Positions 45,763 through 56,449 are shown, numbered from the stretch's first letter. The stretch is 64,000 nucleotides of DNA from Chryseobacterium viscerum (GCF_025949665.1 NZ_JAPDFT010000001.1:682001-746000), one strand, 5' to 3'. The notes: generated by a model from the sequence alone, not told the origin. Numbers and translations are program-made.

Positions 45763-46893
45763 TTAAGAAATAATTGTAAAAATATTTTCGTTTTCCTTGG
45801 ATCGGTTGGTGATAAGATTCCTGTCTATCCCGCTTAAATTTTGAAAAATATCAGCCTGTACCTGTGAGCTGGAGAGGTATCCCCAGTGATTTCCCACTTC
45901 ATATTTAAAGCTGTTCAGAAGATCATCTTTTACAAACGTACAATCAATGATAGAAACAATGTCTTTGTAGTGGCCAAGATCACTTGGTCCGTTTTTACCA
46001 AGTCTTGGTGTCAGAATATTTTTTGTAAACTGAGAAATTCCCAAAACCGTGTCCTGTCTGTTCAGGTAAATGGAAATCCGGTTGGCCAGTAATGGCAGTT
46101 TATTATATGAATCTTCGGAATCTTCAAATACTTTATAGCTGACATCTGCATTCAATAGTAGAACCTGGTCGATAACACGGAGTATGTTCTCCCTTTTAAG
46201 ACTGTACAACATGCTTTGAAGCACTCTGTTCCCCAAAGAATGAGCCATAATATGAATTCTTTGATTGCAGGGCGCAAGATCCCGGTTGGAAAAGATATCT
46301 TTTAAAAATTGAGTGTAGAAATAAAACAATCTCATCAGAGATGTTCCGGAATTGATACTGGAAGCCTTATCGTCAAAATAACTCAACGGAATAATGCTTC
46401 CTGAGGCTGGCCAGCTTACAAATAAGATATGTTCTACAGGAGAAGCCGGATTATCAATGAATATTTTCTTAAGATCAAGGATCGCCTTTAATTCATCATC
46501 AAAATCATACAGATAACCATGGATGAATATCAGTACATCGCTTCTGTCTTTGGTGGAAGACATGTTTTTGTACAGCTCATAGAACATTCTTTGGGTGCCA
46601 CCAAGATTATTGGCTGTAAGAGGAGATTTTTTAATTCCTTTCTCACTCAGCAGAACATCCAAAACTTCTTCATAGCCCTGTTTTTCGGGTTCGGAGAAAA
46701 ACTTATAATTTAAGATATTTCTGTTGGTGTAGTCTTTTTTCTTTTTGGCTTGAGCAGTGGGCTCTTTGTAGTTATCAAAATCACATTTAGCAATCCTGAA
46801 ATTGGGAATTGAGTATTCATCATTGGAAAAAGAATCTACTCTTTCGCCTTTATGACGAATGATCTTCCGGTTACTTAAGATATAAACGGCCAT
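45763..46893 (-). CDS. alpha/beta hydrolase (DUF900-like)
   Basis: A 376-residue cytoplasmic-looking hydrolase. VLIFIHGYLYDFDDEL (about 120-135) gives the oxyanion side, and MAHSLGNRVLQSMLYSL (about 217-233) is the GxSxGN nucleophile elbow variant with Ser in HSLG. The N-terminus MAVYILSNRKI is unusual for a lipase and has no signal peptide. The pattern fits the DUF900/esterase group often seen with phage or envelope genes. Substrate unknown; it is probably monocistronic. Confidence 0.75.
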   Translation of the reverse strand: MAVYILSNRKIIRHKGERVDSFSNDEYSIPNFRIAKCDFDNYKEPTAQAKKKKDYTNRNILNYKFFSEPEKQGYEEVLDVLLSEKGIKKSPLTANNLGGTQRMFYELYKNMSSTKDRSDVLIFIHGYLYDFDDELKAILDLKKIFIDNPASPVEHILFVSWPASGSIIPLSYFDDKASSINSGTSLMRLFYFYTQFLKDIFSNRDLAPCNQRIHIMAHSLGNRVLQSMLYSLKRENILRVIDQVLLLNADVSYKVFEDSEDSYNKLPLLANRISIYLNRQDTVLGISQFTKNILTPRLGKNGPSDLGHYKDIVSIIDCTFVKDDLLNSFKYEVGNHWGYLSSSQVQADIFQNLSGIDRNLITNRSKENENIFTIIS

Positions 46894-47002
46894 GATTGAT
46901 AATTGGTTAAATGGTTTTAGCTTTCCCGAAATTAATGAAAATTACTGAAATACAAAGGATAAGGCTTTTAAATTATCACTTTTACAAACGCTTATTTTTC
47001 CG

Positions 47003-47010
47003 TAACTTTG
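47003..47010 (+). promoter_or_regulatory. -7 box (TAACTTTG) upstream of glnS
   Basis: TAACTTTG fits TAnnTTTG and lies 36 bp before the glnS start. No -33 TTG is seen at standard spacing. Confidence 0.5.
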
Positions 47011-47046
47011 TGAAACTTTTTTTGCTAAAAAATAAAAGCTACTTTA

Positions 47047-48720
47047 ATGGAAGAAGAAAAAAAATCACTCAATTTTATTGAGCAAATTATAGAAGATGAT
47101 ATGGCAAACGGTCTGAAAAGAGATGAGATCCGTTTCCGTTTTCCCCCTGAACCCAATGGTTATTTGCATGTAGGGCACACAAAAGCCATCTGTATCAACT
47201 TTGGCCTGGGTGAAAAATACAATGCTCCTGTAAACCTTCGTTTCGACGATACGAACCCTGAGAAAGAAGAGCAGGAATTCGTAGATTCTATCATGAAAGA
47301 TGTTGAATGGTTAGGTTTCAAATGGGATAAAGTTTTGTACGCATCCGATTACTTCCAGCAGCTTTACGATTGGGCAGTTCAGTTAATTAAAGAAGGAAAA
47401 GCTTATGTAGATGAGCAGCCGTCAGAAGTGATTACTGAGCAAAGAAAAAATCCTTCGGAACCAGGAATTGAATCTCCATACAGAAACCGTCCCGTTGAAG
47501 AATCATTAGATTTATTTGAAAGGATGAAAAACGGAGAATTTGAAAGTGGTTCAATGTCTCTTCGTGCAAAAATCGATATGCTTTCACCGAACATGAATAT
47601 GCGTGACCCTGTGATGTACAGAATTTTGAATAAACCTCACCACAGAACAGGAACAGCATGGAAAATTTATCCGATGTACGACTGGGCACATGGTGAATCC
47701 GATTATATCGAACAAATTTCACATTCACTTTGTTCTTTGGAGTTTGAAAATCACAGACCTTTATACAACTGGTATTTAGATCAGGTTTATGAAGAAGGAA
47801 GGGTTAAAAACAAACAGAGAGAATTTGCAAGGATGAACGTTTCCTATATGATTACTTCTAAAAGAAAGCTGCAGAGATTGGTAGCAGAAGGAGTAGTAAC
47901 AGGATGGGATGACCCTAGAATGCCTACCATTTCAGGAATGAGAAGAAAAGGATTTACGCCAGCTTCCATCAGAAACTTTATTGATAAAGTAGGGGTTGCA
48001 AAAAGAGAAAATCTTATTGAAATTCAATTGCTGGACTTCTGTGTACGTGAAGACCTTAATAAGGTTGCAAAACGTGTAATGGCAGTTGTAGATCCTGTGA
48101 AATTAGTGATCGAAAACTATCCTGAAGGTCAGGAAGAATGGTTGGAGACTGAAAATAATCCTGAGCAGGAAAATGCGGGAACAAGAGAAGTTCCTTTCTC
48201 AAGAGAGCTGTATATTGAACGTGAAGACTTCAAGGAAGAAGCTAACAATAAATTCTTCAGACTGAAATTAGGTGGAGAAGTTCGTTTGAAATCTGCTTAT
48301 ATCATCAAAGCTGAAAGAGTAGAGAAGGATGAAAATGGTGAGATCACTACCATCTATGCTACCTATGATGAGAAAAGCAGATCAGGAAGCGGAACAGAAG
48401 AAAGTTTAAGAAAAGTAAAAGGAACTTTACACTGGGTATCTGCAAAACATGCTCTTCCTGTAGAAGTGAGAACTTATAATCATTTGTTTACTGTGGAGCA
48501 GCCTGATGCTGAAAAAGATGTTGATTTCCTGAACTTCATTAACCCTGAGTCTATGGCTATTGTGAAAGGTTTTGCTGAGCCAAGCCTGAAAGATGTAGCT
48601 GTTGGTGAACCTCTTCAGTTCCAGAGAATAGGATACTTTACAAAAGATCAGGATTCTACAGAGGAAACTTTGGTATTTAACCGTACAGTAACACTGAAAG
48701 ATTCTTTTAAACCTGAATAA
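47047..48720 (+). CDS. glnS: glutamine--tRNA ligase
   Basis: A 557-residue class I tRNA synthetase. HIGH-like motif in PPEPNGYLHVGHTKAI (about 35-50), and KMSKS-like motif in YMITSKRKLQRLV. The anticodon-binding beta-barrels fill the C-terminal 200 residues. The full length, with LRFDDTNPEKEEQEFVDSI, separates GlnRS from GluRS. Essential housekeeping gene; a terminator follows. Confidence 0.96.
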   Translation: MEEEKKSLNFIEQIIEDDMANGLKRDEIRFRFPPEPNGYLHVGHTKAICINFGLGEKYNAPVNLRFDDTNPEKEEQEFVDSIMKDVEWLGFKWDKVLYASDYFQQLYDWAVQLIKEGKAYVDEQPSEVITEQRKNPSEPGIESPYRNRPVEESLDLFERMKNGEFESGSMSLRAKIDMLSPNMNMRDPVMYRILNKPHHRTGTAWKIYPMYDWAHGESDYIEQISHSLCSLEFENHRPLYNWYLDQVYEEGRVKNKQREFARMNVSYMITSKRKLQRLVAEGVVTGWDDPRMPTISGMRRKGFTPASIRNFIDKVGVAKRENLIEIQLLDFCVREDLNKVAKRVMAVVDPVKLVIENYPEGQEEWLETENNPEQENAGTREVPFSRELYIEREDFKEEANNKFFRLKLGGEVRLKSAYIIKAERVEKDENGEITTIYATYDEKSRSGSGTEESLRKVKGTLHWVSAKHALPVEVRTYNHLFTVEQPDAEKDVDFLNFINPESMAIVKGFAEPSLKDVAVGEPLQFQRIGYFTKDQDSTEETLVFNRTVTLKDSFKPE

Positions 48721-48737
48721 TTTTCGGGAATAGATAA

Positions 48738-48776
48738 TAAAAAAATCAGGACTTCATTTGGAGTCCTGATTTTTAT
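48738..48776 (+). terminator. terminator after glnS
   Basis: AAAATCAGGACT / AGTCCTGATTTTT hairpin with flanking A and T runs, bidirectional in shape. Confidence 0.88.
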
Positions 48777-48784
48777 TTATACAT

Positions 48785-48815
48785 GATGTCATTGCGAACC
48801 GAAAGTGATGCAATC
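48785..48815. repeat. short dispersed-repeat-like sequence
   Basis: TGTCATTGCGAACCGAAAGT followed by GATGCAATCT resembles the TGTCATTGCGAN...AAGCAATCT intergenic repeat found in many Bacteroidetes (from memory). It is short, non-coding and between convergent genes. Confidence 0.4.
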
Positions 48816-48858
48816 TTGTGTTGGGTTTTCGCTGCTTTACATTTTCCAACAAATTCAC

Positions 48859-50799
48859 CTATCCCTTCACGCCTTTGACCCATTCCTGGAATCTGCCCAC
48901 CTGCTCCATCAGAAAAGATTCATGTTCTTCTTTTTCTTCAGGACGGTTTACCAGGATATGTTCAAAATAAGTTCCTTTTAATATTTTTCTTAAAATTCCT
49001 TCTCCTAGGAAAGGTTTATAGTCATTTAGTGCCTGGGTAGCTTTCAGTAAATGTCTGATATCATACTGTAAAGGATTGATATCCGGAACCTGTTTATTTA
49101 GGTTAAGTAGATTGTAAACAGCAATTCTTGCAGTTCTGACAGAACTTTCCATCGTGAATACAACATCATTATTGGTCTCTACAAACTGTCCTACAAGTCC
49201 TAAGTTGGTACACCCCTCAGGAACTACTCTCGGACGGTCTCCCTGCGCTCTTGGCATAAACATGGAAGTGATGTAAGGCATGAATGCAGTACGTACAATG
49301 GTGTTTTCTATGACATTATCCAGCTGATCTGTCATTCCAAGGTGGTAGCACAGCTCGGCCAGTATCTCGTTTCCGGTACACTGAGGCATTGGTTTTTTGA
49401 TGTAATTACCTTCTTTATCCATTAACAAGGCATAAACCCAAACTACAAGAATATCATCCGGCTGAGTAGGGAAGTGTGGCTGTCTGTTGCAGGTAAAGCT
49501 CATTACCCAATTGGAGTCTGTAATGGTAATAATACCTCCTGTAGCAGTTCTGCCTGAATAAGGATCATTCACACACAGCTCTTTCAGTTTCTCTGTGAAT
49601 GCGGAAGGGCGGCAAGTTAATGTTGCAGATTCCCATGAAGATTTTTCAATATGGCTGCAGAACTTTTCAGGTTTCCCAAATACTTCAGATTTGGCTGCGA
49701 GATTTTTCCACAGTTTCCATCCGGCACTTTGTCCGGAACTGCTGTTGTCTATGGTAACTTCAGGAACGGTATTGTTGTCTCCGTAGAATGTACTTTCAGT
49801 CATAGATCCGGTAGTCACGATAACGTAGTCATTTTTACCGATTGGTATTCTTACTTCCTCTCCGTTCTGTTCAGTGATGATTCCTTCTACTGTTTTTCCT
49901 TCCGTGTTAATATGAATGTCAAGATCTTTTACCAAAGTATTGAACTGAATCTGTACTCCTTTTTCTATCAGAAAGTTTTTCAGTGGGGTTACATAGGTAT
50001 CATACTGGTTGTATTTTGGGAAAACAAGACATGAGAAGTCTTTCATTCCGTCAATAGCATGAAGGAATCTGTGCATATACAGCTTCAGTTCCAGTAAACT
50101 GTGCCAGTTTTCAAAGGCAAACATAGAACGCCAGAAGAACCAGAAGTTACTGTTCAGAAAAGATTCTGCAAAATAGTCTTCAATTGTAAGATCATCAAGT
50201 TCTTCTTTTTTCTTCAACAGAAGTTTTACAATGGCCAGCTGATCTTTTTTCTCAAGTCCGAATTTACTGAAGTCCTGTATCTGTCCCTGGTTGTGGATCA
50301 GTCTTGCTTTAGAATAATTCGGGTCATTGTCATTGATGAGGCGGTATTCATCCAGTACACTGTATGGTGCAGGAAGTTCCAAAGCGGGAATATCCTGGAA
50401 CATATCCCATAAATTCTCATAAGTCATGTCCATTTCCCTTCCTCCACGGATGATATAACCGTCTTTTGCATTACCTGCTCCGTCCAGAGATCCGCCTTCA
50501 ATATTCAATTGATCAAGGAAAATAATATTTTTGCCTGGTACACGGCCATCACGGATAAAATAATAAGCGGCAGACATACCTGCAATTCCGCTTCCTACAA
50601 TATAAATTTTGCTGTTTTCGTAAGACTGCAAAGGGATACCTTTATTACGTTGATAGTTTCCGATCTGGTCGGAGAAAGGCATCGTTTTTTCAGGAGTGTT
50701 AATCTGAACTTCTTTACTTGAATCCGGTTCGTGGTTTACGTTCCCAAACTGGTCAGAGGCATTTAAAACTTTGTCGAATTTTGAATTGATCGTACTCAT
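48859..50799 (-). CDS. ohyA: oleate hydratase
   Basis: A 646-residue FAD enzyme adding water to cis-9 double bonds of fatty acids (oleate to 10-hydroxystearate). FAD site [17 protein letters not shown] (about 65-81), then the family block EGGSLDGAG and [16 protein letters not shown]. The length and the C-terminal VEGVKG-type end are typical of the family. The upstream AraC gene on the same strand (90 bp gap) is the likely regulator. It may detoxify host or environmental unsaturated fatty acids. Confidence 0.94.
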   Translation of the reverse strand: MSTINSKFDKVLNASDQFGNVNHEPDSSKEVQINTPEKTMPFSDQIGNYQRNKGIPLQSYENSKIYIVGSGIAGMSAAYYFIRDGRVPGKNIIFLDQLNIEGGSLDGAGNAKDGYIIRGGREMDMTYENLWDMFQDIPALELPAPYSVLDEYRLINDNDPNYSKARLIHNQGQIQDFSKFGLEKKDQLAIVKLLLKKKEELDDLTIEDYFAESFLNSNFWFFWRSMFAFENWHSLLELKLYMHRFLHAIDGMKDFSCLVFPKYNQYDTYVTPLKNFLIEKGVQIQFNTLVKDLDIHINTEGKTVEGIITEQNGEEVRIPIGKNDYVIVTTGSMTESTFYGDNNTVPEVTIDNSSSGQSAGWKLWKNLAAKSEVFGKPEKFCSHIEKSSWESATLTCRPSAFTEKLKELCVNDPYSGRTATGGIITITDSNWVMSFTCNRQPHFPTQPDDILVVWVYALLMDKEGNYIKKPMPQCTGNEILAELCYHLGMTDQLDNVIENTIVRTAFMPYITSMFMPRAQGDRPRVVPEGCTNLGLVGQFVETNNDVVFTMESSVRTARIAVYNLLNLNKQVPDINPLQYDIRHLLKATQALNDYKPFLGEGILRKILKGTYFEHILVNRPEEKEEHESFLMEQVGRFQEWVKGVKG

Positions 50800-50888
50800 T
50801 TTGTATTGTTTTTAATTAACAGTATAAAGGTACCTCTATTCACAAAGCGATATATATCCCCAACTTCAGAATTATTATCCCCAAATTC

Positions 50889-51767
50889 TCATGACTGAAT
50901 ATTTTCTTTAATTCTGTATTCCGAAGGAGAAAGCGCAGTATGTTTTTTGAAAAAACGTCCGAATGCTGATGCGGAATTAAACTGAAGTTCAAATGCAACC
51001 TCAGAAATCGTCATGTCAGGATTTCCAAGCATCACATAAGCTTCCTTCAGCAAAGCTTCGTCAATAACCTCGTGAGGTGTTTTTCCACTTGCTTTTTTAA
51101 TGATTTCGATAAGATATTTATTGGAAACATACAGTTGATCCGCATAAAACTGAACCGTTCGCTCCCGGGTAATATTTTCCCTGATCAGTTTGCTGAATTT
51201 CAGATAAAGATCTTTTTTTCCATCTTCTTTTCCCGGATTTGTAGAGTTTTCCTGTTCCATAATCTCAGCGGTTTCCAGCAGCAGATGGAAAATAATGGTA
51301 CGGATAATCTCTTCTGTAAACTTTCCCTGCTTTTTAGATTTTTTATCAAGATCATCCAAAATATTTTGGAGTAAAGAAGAATTTTTTGAAGTGGTTTTTA
51401 CGATACTGTATGAACCTTTGGAGAAAAGGTTCATTTTTTCAATGATAAAGGGATTGGAAATATTTTTAATCAGAAAATTTTTGTCGAAGAACAGCAGTTT
51501 CATTGTGAAGTTATTACTGGTCTTTCCAAACTTTACAATTGTAGAAGGAGCAGCCATGAGAAAACTGTTGGCATCCACTTTATATTTCTGGCGGTCTATC
51601 TCAATGTTGATTTCTCCTGCAGTACAAATGCACAGAGCATAATAATCCATTCTGAAAGGAGCTTTGGGAAATTCGAAAATGGGTTTTCCGGAGGAAATAT
51701 AGTAGGATTGCCGGCAGTCAATACTGTAAAAGGAAAGTGTATCATGTAAATTTTCGTAGGTTACCAT
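50889..51767 (-). CDS. AraC family transcriptional regulator
   Basis: A 292-residue regulator. The N-terminal ~170 residues are a cupin-like sensing domain. The C-terminal 100 residues form the AraC double helix-turn-helix: VQFYADQLYVSNKYLIEIIKK, then the second HTH with ISEVAFELQFNSASAFGRFF and the end HTALSPSEYR. It is directly upstream of oleate hydratase on the same strand, suggesting control in response to fatty acid. The ligand is inferred. Confidence 0.92.
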   Translation of the reverse strand: MVTYENLHDTLSFYSIDCRQSYYISSGKPIFEFPKAPFRMDYYALCICTAGEINIEIDRQKYKVDANSFLMAAPSTIVKFGKTSNNFTMKLLFFDKNFLIKNISNPFIIEKMNLFSKGSYSIVKTTSKNSSLLQNILDDLDKKSKKQGKFTEEIIRTIIFHLLLETAEIMEQENSTNPGKEDGKKDLYLKFSKLIRENITRERTVQFYADQLYVSNKYLIEIIKKASGKTPHEVIDEALLKEAYVMLGNPDMTISEVAFELQFNSASAFGRFFKKHTALSPSEYRIKENIQS

Positions 51768-51973
51768 TCTTACGTATTGATTAAAATTTTATTGTGTTTT
51801 TAAGTGATTTTAGTCTAAAACCATTGTTGTTACTGCAATTTACGGTTTTTATAAAAGCTTTTGAGTTTTATAGAGTAAAAAAAACGTTTTTTAGGATACA
51901 GCTGATAGTCTGTTTTTATGGATGTTATTTATAAAAAAAGGGTTTAAATAAGGGCTTTTGGGTTAATTTTATC

Positions 51974-51981
51974 TAATTTTG
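51974..51981 (+). promoter_or_regulatory. -7 box (TAATTTTG) upstream of MFS gene
   Basis: TAATTTTGC fits TAnnTTTG and is 29 bp before the GTG start. The nearest TTG is too close (13 bp) to be a normal -33 box. Confidence 0.45.
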
Positions 51982-52010
51982 CATTTTCAAATTCACCCCA
52001 AAATATTATT

Positions 52011-53249
52011 GTGAGACTAATTAACGTATATACGAGTTCTTTCAAAGGACTCTCGCAGGAGAGTTGGATGCTGGCGTTGGTAATGCTCATCAACAGGGCT
52101 GGTTCTATGGTACTTCCGTTTTTGGGAGTTTATATGACCAATCATTTACATTTCAGTATTGAAAATTCAGGAATTGTTCTGAGCTTTTTTGGAATAGGTT
52201 CCGTCATTGGTTCGTGGCTGGGAGGAATGATTACGGATAAAATTGGCGAATACAGGGTACAGAGTCTTAGTTTACTCCTCAGCGTTCCTTTATTTTGTTT
52301 AATTCCGCTTTTTACAACCGAAGCTGGTTTGGCTGGGATTATTTTAGCTCAGAGTATTGTAAGTGAAACATTTCGTCCGGCAAACTCGGTGGCTATTACA
52401 AAATATGCGAAACCAGAAAATATTACCCGGGCTTTTTCACTGAACCGTATGGCTGTAAATCTTGGATTTTCTATCGGGCCTGCATTAGGAGGTATTTTAT
52501 CTGCTATTTCTTATGAATTTCTGTTTTTCAGTAATGCACTGGCTGCTTTGCTGGCTGGGCTTATGTATATCTGGTTCTTTAAAGACCGCGCAAGATTGGC
52601 CAAACAACAGGCGAAAAAGGTAAAAGAAACAATTGTCATTAAAAAAGAAAGCTCTCCATACCGGGACGGTAAATTTTTGATGTACTGCGTGTTCTGTATG
52701 TTGTTTTCAATATGTTTCTTCCAGTTATTCAGTACGCTGACAATATTTTATAAAGATACCGCACATATGAGTCAGCAAAACATCGGTTATATTCTTGGAT
52801 ACAGCGGTTTTCTGATTGTATTGCTGGAAATGGGACTGGTACAGATTGCTGAGAAGTATTTTACGTTAGCTTTTACCATGCTTATCGGAACTTTCCTGTG
52901 TGGAGTTTCTTATGCAATGCTGGCTTTCGATTATAGTATGGTTACCCTTGTTCTGTCTATGACATTACTTTGTGTGGGAGAAATATGGACACTTCCTTTT
53001 ATGTCAACCATTACAGCATTACGTTCAGGAGAGAACAATAAAGGTGCTTATATGGGATTGAACGGAATGTCATTTTCCATTGCATTCATCATTACACCTT
53101 ACATAGGAACACTGATTGCAGAGAAATTAGGCTTTAACACATTATGGATTGGAACAGGAGTACTGGCTGTTGCTATTGCTATCGGTTTTTACTTTATCAT
53201 TCCATGGATGCTTAAGAATAAGAATAAAGTTGAAGATGAATTAATATAG
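52011..53249 (+). CDS. MFS transporter
   Basis: A 412-residue transporter with 12 predicted TM segments. The loop 2-3 signature appears as GGMITDKIGEYRVQ. A Lys-rich central loop (AKQQAKKVKETIVIKKESS, about 198-216) divides the two halves. It starts with GTG. The set is consistent with a drug/metabolite exporter (DHA1-like), but the substrate cannot be read from the sequence. It is divergent from the AraC gene and ends at a strong terminator. Confidence 0.9.
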   Translation: MRLINVYTSSFKGLSQESWMLALVMLINRAGSMVLPFLGVYMTNHLHFSIENSGIVLSFFGIGSVIGSWLGGMITDKIGEYRVQSLSLLLSVPLFCLIPLFTTEAGLAGIILAQSIVSETFRPANSVAITKYAKPENITRAFSLNRMAVNLGFSIGPALGGILSAISYEFLFFSNALAALLAGLMYIWFFKDRARLAKQQAKKVKETIVIKKESSPYRDGKFLMYCVFCMLFSICFFQLFSTLTIFYKDTAHMSQQNIGYILGYSGFLIVLLEMGLVQIAEKYFTLAFTMLIGTFLCGVSYAMLAFDYSMVTLVLSMTLLCVGEIWTLPFMSTITALRSGENNKGAYMGLNGMSFSIAFIITPYIGTLIAEKLGFNTLWIGTGVLAVAIAIGFYFIIPWMLKNKNKVEDELI

Positions 53250-53288
53250 AGAAAATAAAAACTCTGATTGATAAGTCAAAAACTGAAA

Positions 53289-53323
53289 AAGCGGGTAATT
53301 CACTAAGGATTACCCGCTTTTTT
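53289..53323. terminator. bidirectional terminator
   Basis: AAGCGGGTAAT / ATTACCCGCTT stem with an A run before and a T run after, between convergent MFS and reductase genes. Confidence 0.9.
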
Positions 53324-53343
53324 ATATGAATGTATGAATTCAA

Positions 53344-54309
53344 TTAAGATTTGGAAAGAATTGTGCTAATGATCATATTCGCATGAATTCTTGAGTTTTC
53401 AATGAACCAGAGGTGAGTATCTTTTCCGCCGCATACAACTCCTGCAAGATAGAGGTTGGGAATATTGGTTTCCATAGTTTCAAGGTTATAAAATGGATTC
53501 AGGCAGTCACCGTTGAGTTCAATACCTGAATTTCTCAGAAAATCAAAATCAGGAAGATAACCTGTCATGGCCAGAACAAAATCATTGTCGATTTCGTGAA
53601 TTTCTTCGTTTTCATCTTTGAAAATAATGGTATTGTCTTTAATTTCGATCATTTCTGCATTAAAATAAGCTTTAATACTGCCTTCTGCAATTCTGTTTTC
53701 TATATCCGGTTTTACCCAGTATTTTACACTTTTGGAAATTTCAGAATGACGAATAATCATGGTTACTTCAGCACCTTTTCTATAGGTTTCCAGGGCCGCA
53801 TCTACCGCAGAATTACTTGATCCTACAACTACAATTTTCTGTTTTGCATAAGGATAAGGTTCAGTATAGTAATGCTTGACCTTTGGAAGATTTTCACCGG
53901 GAATATTCATGAGGTTGGGGATATCATAGAATCCGGTAGCAATCACTACATTTTTAGCCAGATAGTTTGCTTTGGAAGTACTGATCTCAAATATTTCATT
54001 ATTTTTCGAAACATTCAGCACTTTTTCATACAGATTAATGTTAAGCTTTTTTTGTCTGGCAATTCCCTGGTAATATTCTAATGCTTCCTGTCTTCCTGGT
54101 TTGGGAGCAGTTGAAATAAATGGAATTTCATCAATCTCGAGTTTTTCCGCAGTGGAGAAAAAACGCATATATAAAGGATAATTGTACAGAGAGTTGACAA
54201 TGGTTCCTTTTTCTATGATGAGATGGCTAAGATTATTTTTTTGAGCTTCAAGGGCACAGTTCAAACCGATTGGCCCGGCTCCGATAATGAGAATATCCAA
54301 CATTTTCAT
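53344..54309 (-). CDS. ypdA: YpdA-type flavin reductase (putative bacillithiol disulfide reductase)
   Basis: A 321-residue flavoprotein. FAD motif DILIIGAGPIGLNCALEA at the N-terminus and a second nucleotide motif IVVVGSSNSAVDAALE (about 162-177) for NADPH. It lacks the CxxC active site of thioredoxin reductase, as YpdA does. YpdA reduces bacillithiol disulfide in Firmicutes. A similar role here depends on the organism making bacillithiol, which is not shown in the window. Met3 (54303) is an alternative start. Confidence 0.87.
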   Translation of the reverse strand: MKMLDILIIGAGPIGLNCALEAQKNNLSHLIIEKGTIVNSLYNYPLYMRFFSTAEKLEIDEIPFISTAPKPGRQEALEYYQGIARQKKLNINLYEKVLNVSKNNEIFEISTSKANYLAKNVVIATGFYDIPNLMNIPGENLPKVKHYYTEPYPYAKQKIVVVGSSNSAVDAALETYRKGAEVTMIIRHSEISKSVKYWVKPDIENRIAEGSIKAYFNAEMIEIKDNTIIFKDENEEIHEIDNDFVLAMTGYLPDFDFLRNSGIELNGDCLNPFYNLETMETNIPNLYLAGVVCGGKDTHLWFIENSRIHANMIISTILSKS

Positions 54310-54440
54310 CTAACAAATGTACGATGTAATTTTTAAAATGAGAAGCTATAACCCATCAACTCCCATAGTCTTTATCACTTTATATCATTTATCGGTTGGC
54401 ATCAGTTTTGGTGTTTTTTAGCAACTGCAAAATTTAAAAT

Positions 54441-55082
54441 ATGAAAAAATTACTTATTCCATTGGTTGTTTTGGTTATGGTTGTAGCCTGTAAAAAAGAG
54501 GCTGGAAAACCTGTTCCCAATGTGATTGATTCTATAGCACAAAATAAAACAGACAGTGCGGGTACCGTTCGGAATATTGCCAATAAAGAAGCAGTTTTGA
54601 AGCAGACCAATGATGAAGTTTTGAAAGCTCTGAAAAATAAAGATTATACCAGTTTTGCATCCTTGATCCACCCTGAAAAAGGAATCCGTTTTTCAATGTA
54701 TGCTTTTGTGGATATCAAAGGTGATAAGCATTTTTCTAAAGCAGATTTTGAGAAATATCAGCCTGCCAAAACATTGTTTACCTGGGGAGCACATGATGGC
54801 TCTGGAGATCCATATAAGGCAACAATCAATGATTATCTTGGTAAATGGGTTTTTTCTAAAGACTTTACTGCATCCCAATATTCACTGAATAAATTCATCG
54901 GCGGAGGTAATTCCCTGAATAATTTAAAAGAAATTTATCCTAAACATGACTTTACCGAAAACTATATCAAAGGAACGGAAAAGTATGGTGATATGGATTG
55001 GAAAACACTCCGTTTTGTATTTGAAGAATTTCAGGGGAAATATTATCTGATCGCTGTGGTAAATGATCAGTGGACGATTTAG
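54441..55082 (+). CDS. hypothetical lipoprotein
   Basis: A 213-residue exported lipoprotein. Signal peptide with lipobox ending at Cys17 (VMVVACKKE), then a polar linker. The rest is a globular domain (ALKNKDYTSFASLIHPEKGI to FEEFQGKYYLIAVVNDQWTI) that resembles small periplasmic NTF2-like folds in outline; no family is assigned. It stands alone and converges on the glycosyltransferase. Confidence 0.75.
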   Translation: MKKLLIPLVVLVMVVACKKEAGKPVPNVIDSIAQNKTDSAGTVRNIANKEAVLKQTNDEVLKALKNKDYTSFASLIHPEKGIRFSMYAFVDIKGDKHFSKADFEKYQPAKTLFTWGAHDGSGDPYKATINDYLGKWVFSKDFTASQYSLNKFIGGGNSLNNLKEIYPKHDFTENYIKGTEKYGDMDWKTLRFVFEEFQGKYYLIAVVNDQWTI

Positions 55083-55094
55083 AAGAAGTTAGAA

Positions 55095-55142
55095 GTTAGA
55101 AGTTGAGGCGGATATTTTTAACTTCCGGCCTCTAACTTCCTT
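55095..55142. terminator. hairpin between convergent genes, repeat-like
   Basis: AGAAGTTGAGGCGG pairs with CCGGCCTCTAACTTCC across a T-rich loop. GAAGTTA is also repeated in tandem on the left arm. It may be a bidirectional terminator or a dispersed hairpin repeat. Confidence 0.5.
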
Positions 55143-55150
55143 TCTTTATA

Positions 55151-56437
55151 TTATAAAATTTCAGTCAACTGACGGGTTAAATTTTTTCTTGAAAACTGCT
55201 CTATATGCTGAGTGTTTTCAAGAAGATTTCCTTCTTTCCAAAGGTTGAATTTTTCAAGAATAAATTTCTTGACAGTTTCTGTATCCTGATAATTAAAATG
55301 CTTTCCTGCCTGGGTTTCTTCCAGAATTTTTGCAACATCAGCTCTATCGGGACCGAATGACAGAATCTGTTTTCCTGAAGCCAGATATTCAAATATTTTT
55401 CCTGGAATAATTCCTTTTGAAGATTCGTTCGGGAAATTGGTAATTAGAAGCAAATCTGAATTCTGCATTTCCTCCACAGCTTTTCCGTGGGCAAGATATC
55501 CAAGGTTCAGGATGTGATTTTTCAGACTTGAATTTTCGATAGACTGCAGGATTTTATCATCTATTCTTCCTACAAATTTCAATTTAAAATCAGTTGCAAA
55601 TTCAGCATTTTCCTTTACAAGTTCGTCAAGTGCATTCCAAAGATTCTCAGGATTTCTGAGCTGCTCTAAAACGCCGATATAACTTAAAGTAAATGCACTG
55701 CTCATTTGCCTTGTTACACTTTTATCAGAATCACTTTCATCAAATCCGTTCGTAATACAAATGGCATTAGCTCCTGCTTTCCTGAAGTTTTCCGCATCGG
55801 TATAACTTGTAGCCAAAGTGATGTCTGCATTTTTAAATACAGCACTCTCAAGCTGACGGTGTTTTTTATCTGAACTTTTGGTTAGTTTCAGGTGTTTATA
55901 ATAGGAAATTTCTGTCCATGGATCGCGAAAATCGGCAATCCATTTCAGATCCGGCATTGTACTTTTAAGTCCTAAACCAATCAGATGAAGTGAGTGTGGA
56001 GGACCCGAAGTTACAATCGTATTTATTTTATTTTCCTTCAGATATTTTTCCAAAAATGTAATGGAAGGTTTTACCCAAAAAACTCTGGCATCGGGAATGA
56101 AAAAATTTCCCCTTACCCAGATCGAAAGTCTGGATTTCCAGCTTTGATTTTTTCCTACGTCAAATTGTCCTGCCTTAAACTTTTTATTGCTTTTATTCAG
56201 TTTTTCTGCCAGCTGATAAGGTTCCCAGATTTTGGTTCTCACCATCTCAATGTTTTCAGGAATATCTTTCATCAGCGTTTCATCCAGCAATGGATAACTT
56301 GGGTTTTCCGGAGTATAAATGATAGGTTTCCATCCGAAATCCGGCAGATATTTTGCAAACTTCAGCCATCTTTGAACACCAGGACCTCCCGCAGGAGGCC
56401 AGTAATAGGTGATAATCAATATTTTCTTCTGTTCCAT
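55151..56437 (-). CDS. glycosyltransferase family 4-like protein
   Basis: A 428-residue GT-B fold glycosyltransferase. The N-terminus LIITYYWPPAGGPGVQRWLK is the typical donor-side loop, and the C-terminal half has LKFVGRIDDK and the acidic ESSKGIIPGKIFEYLASGK, with the EX7E-like region. It transfers a sugar to a cell-surface polymer; acceptor unknown. It probably shares a transcript with the YfhO and envelope genes upstream, interrupted by the GIY-YIG element. Confidence 0.88.
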   Translation of the reverse strand: MEQKKILIITYYWPPAGGPGVQRWLKFAKYLPDFGWKPIIYTPENPSYPLLDETLMKDIPENIEMVRTKIWEPYQLAEKLNKSNKKFKAGQFDVGKNQSWKSRLSIWVRGNFFIPDARVFWVKPSITFLEKYLKENKINTIVTSGPPHSLHLIGLGLKSTMPDLKWIADFRDPWTEISYYKHLKLTKSSDKKHRQLESAVFKNADITLATSYTDAENFRKAGANAICITNGFDESDSDKSVTRQMSSAFTLSYIGVLEQLRNPENLWNALDELVKENAEFATDFKLKFVGRIDDKILQSIENSSLKNHILNLGYLAHGKAVEEMQNSDLLLITNFPNESSKGIIPGKIFEYLASGKQILSFGPDRADVAKILEETQAGKHFNYQDTETVKKFILEKFNLWKEGNLLENTQHIEQFSRKNLTRQLTEIL

Positions 56438-56449
56438 TTTTTAATTTCT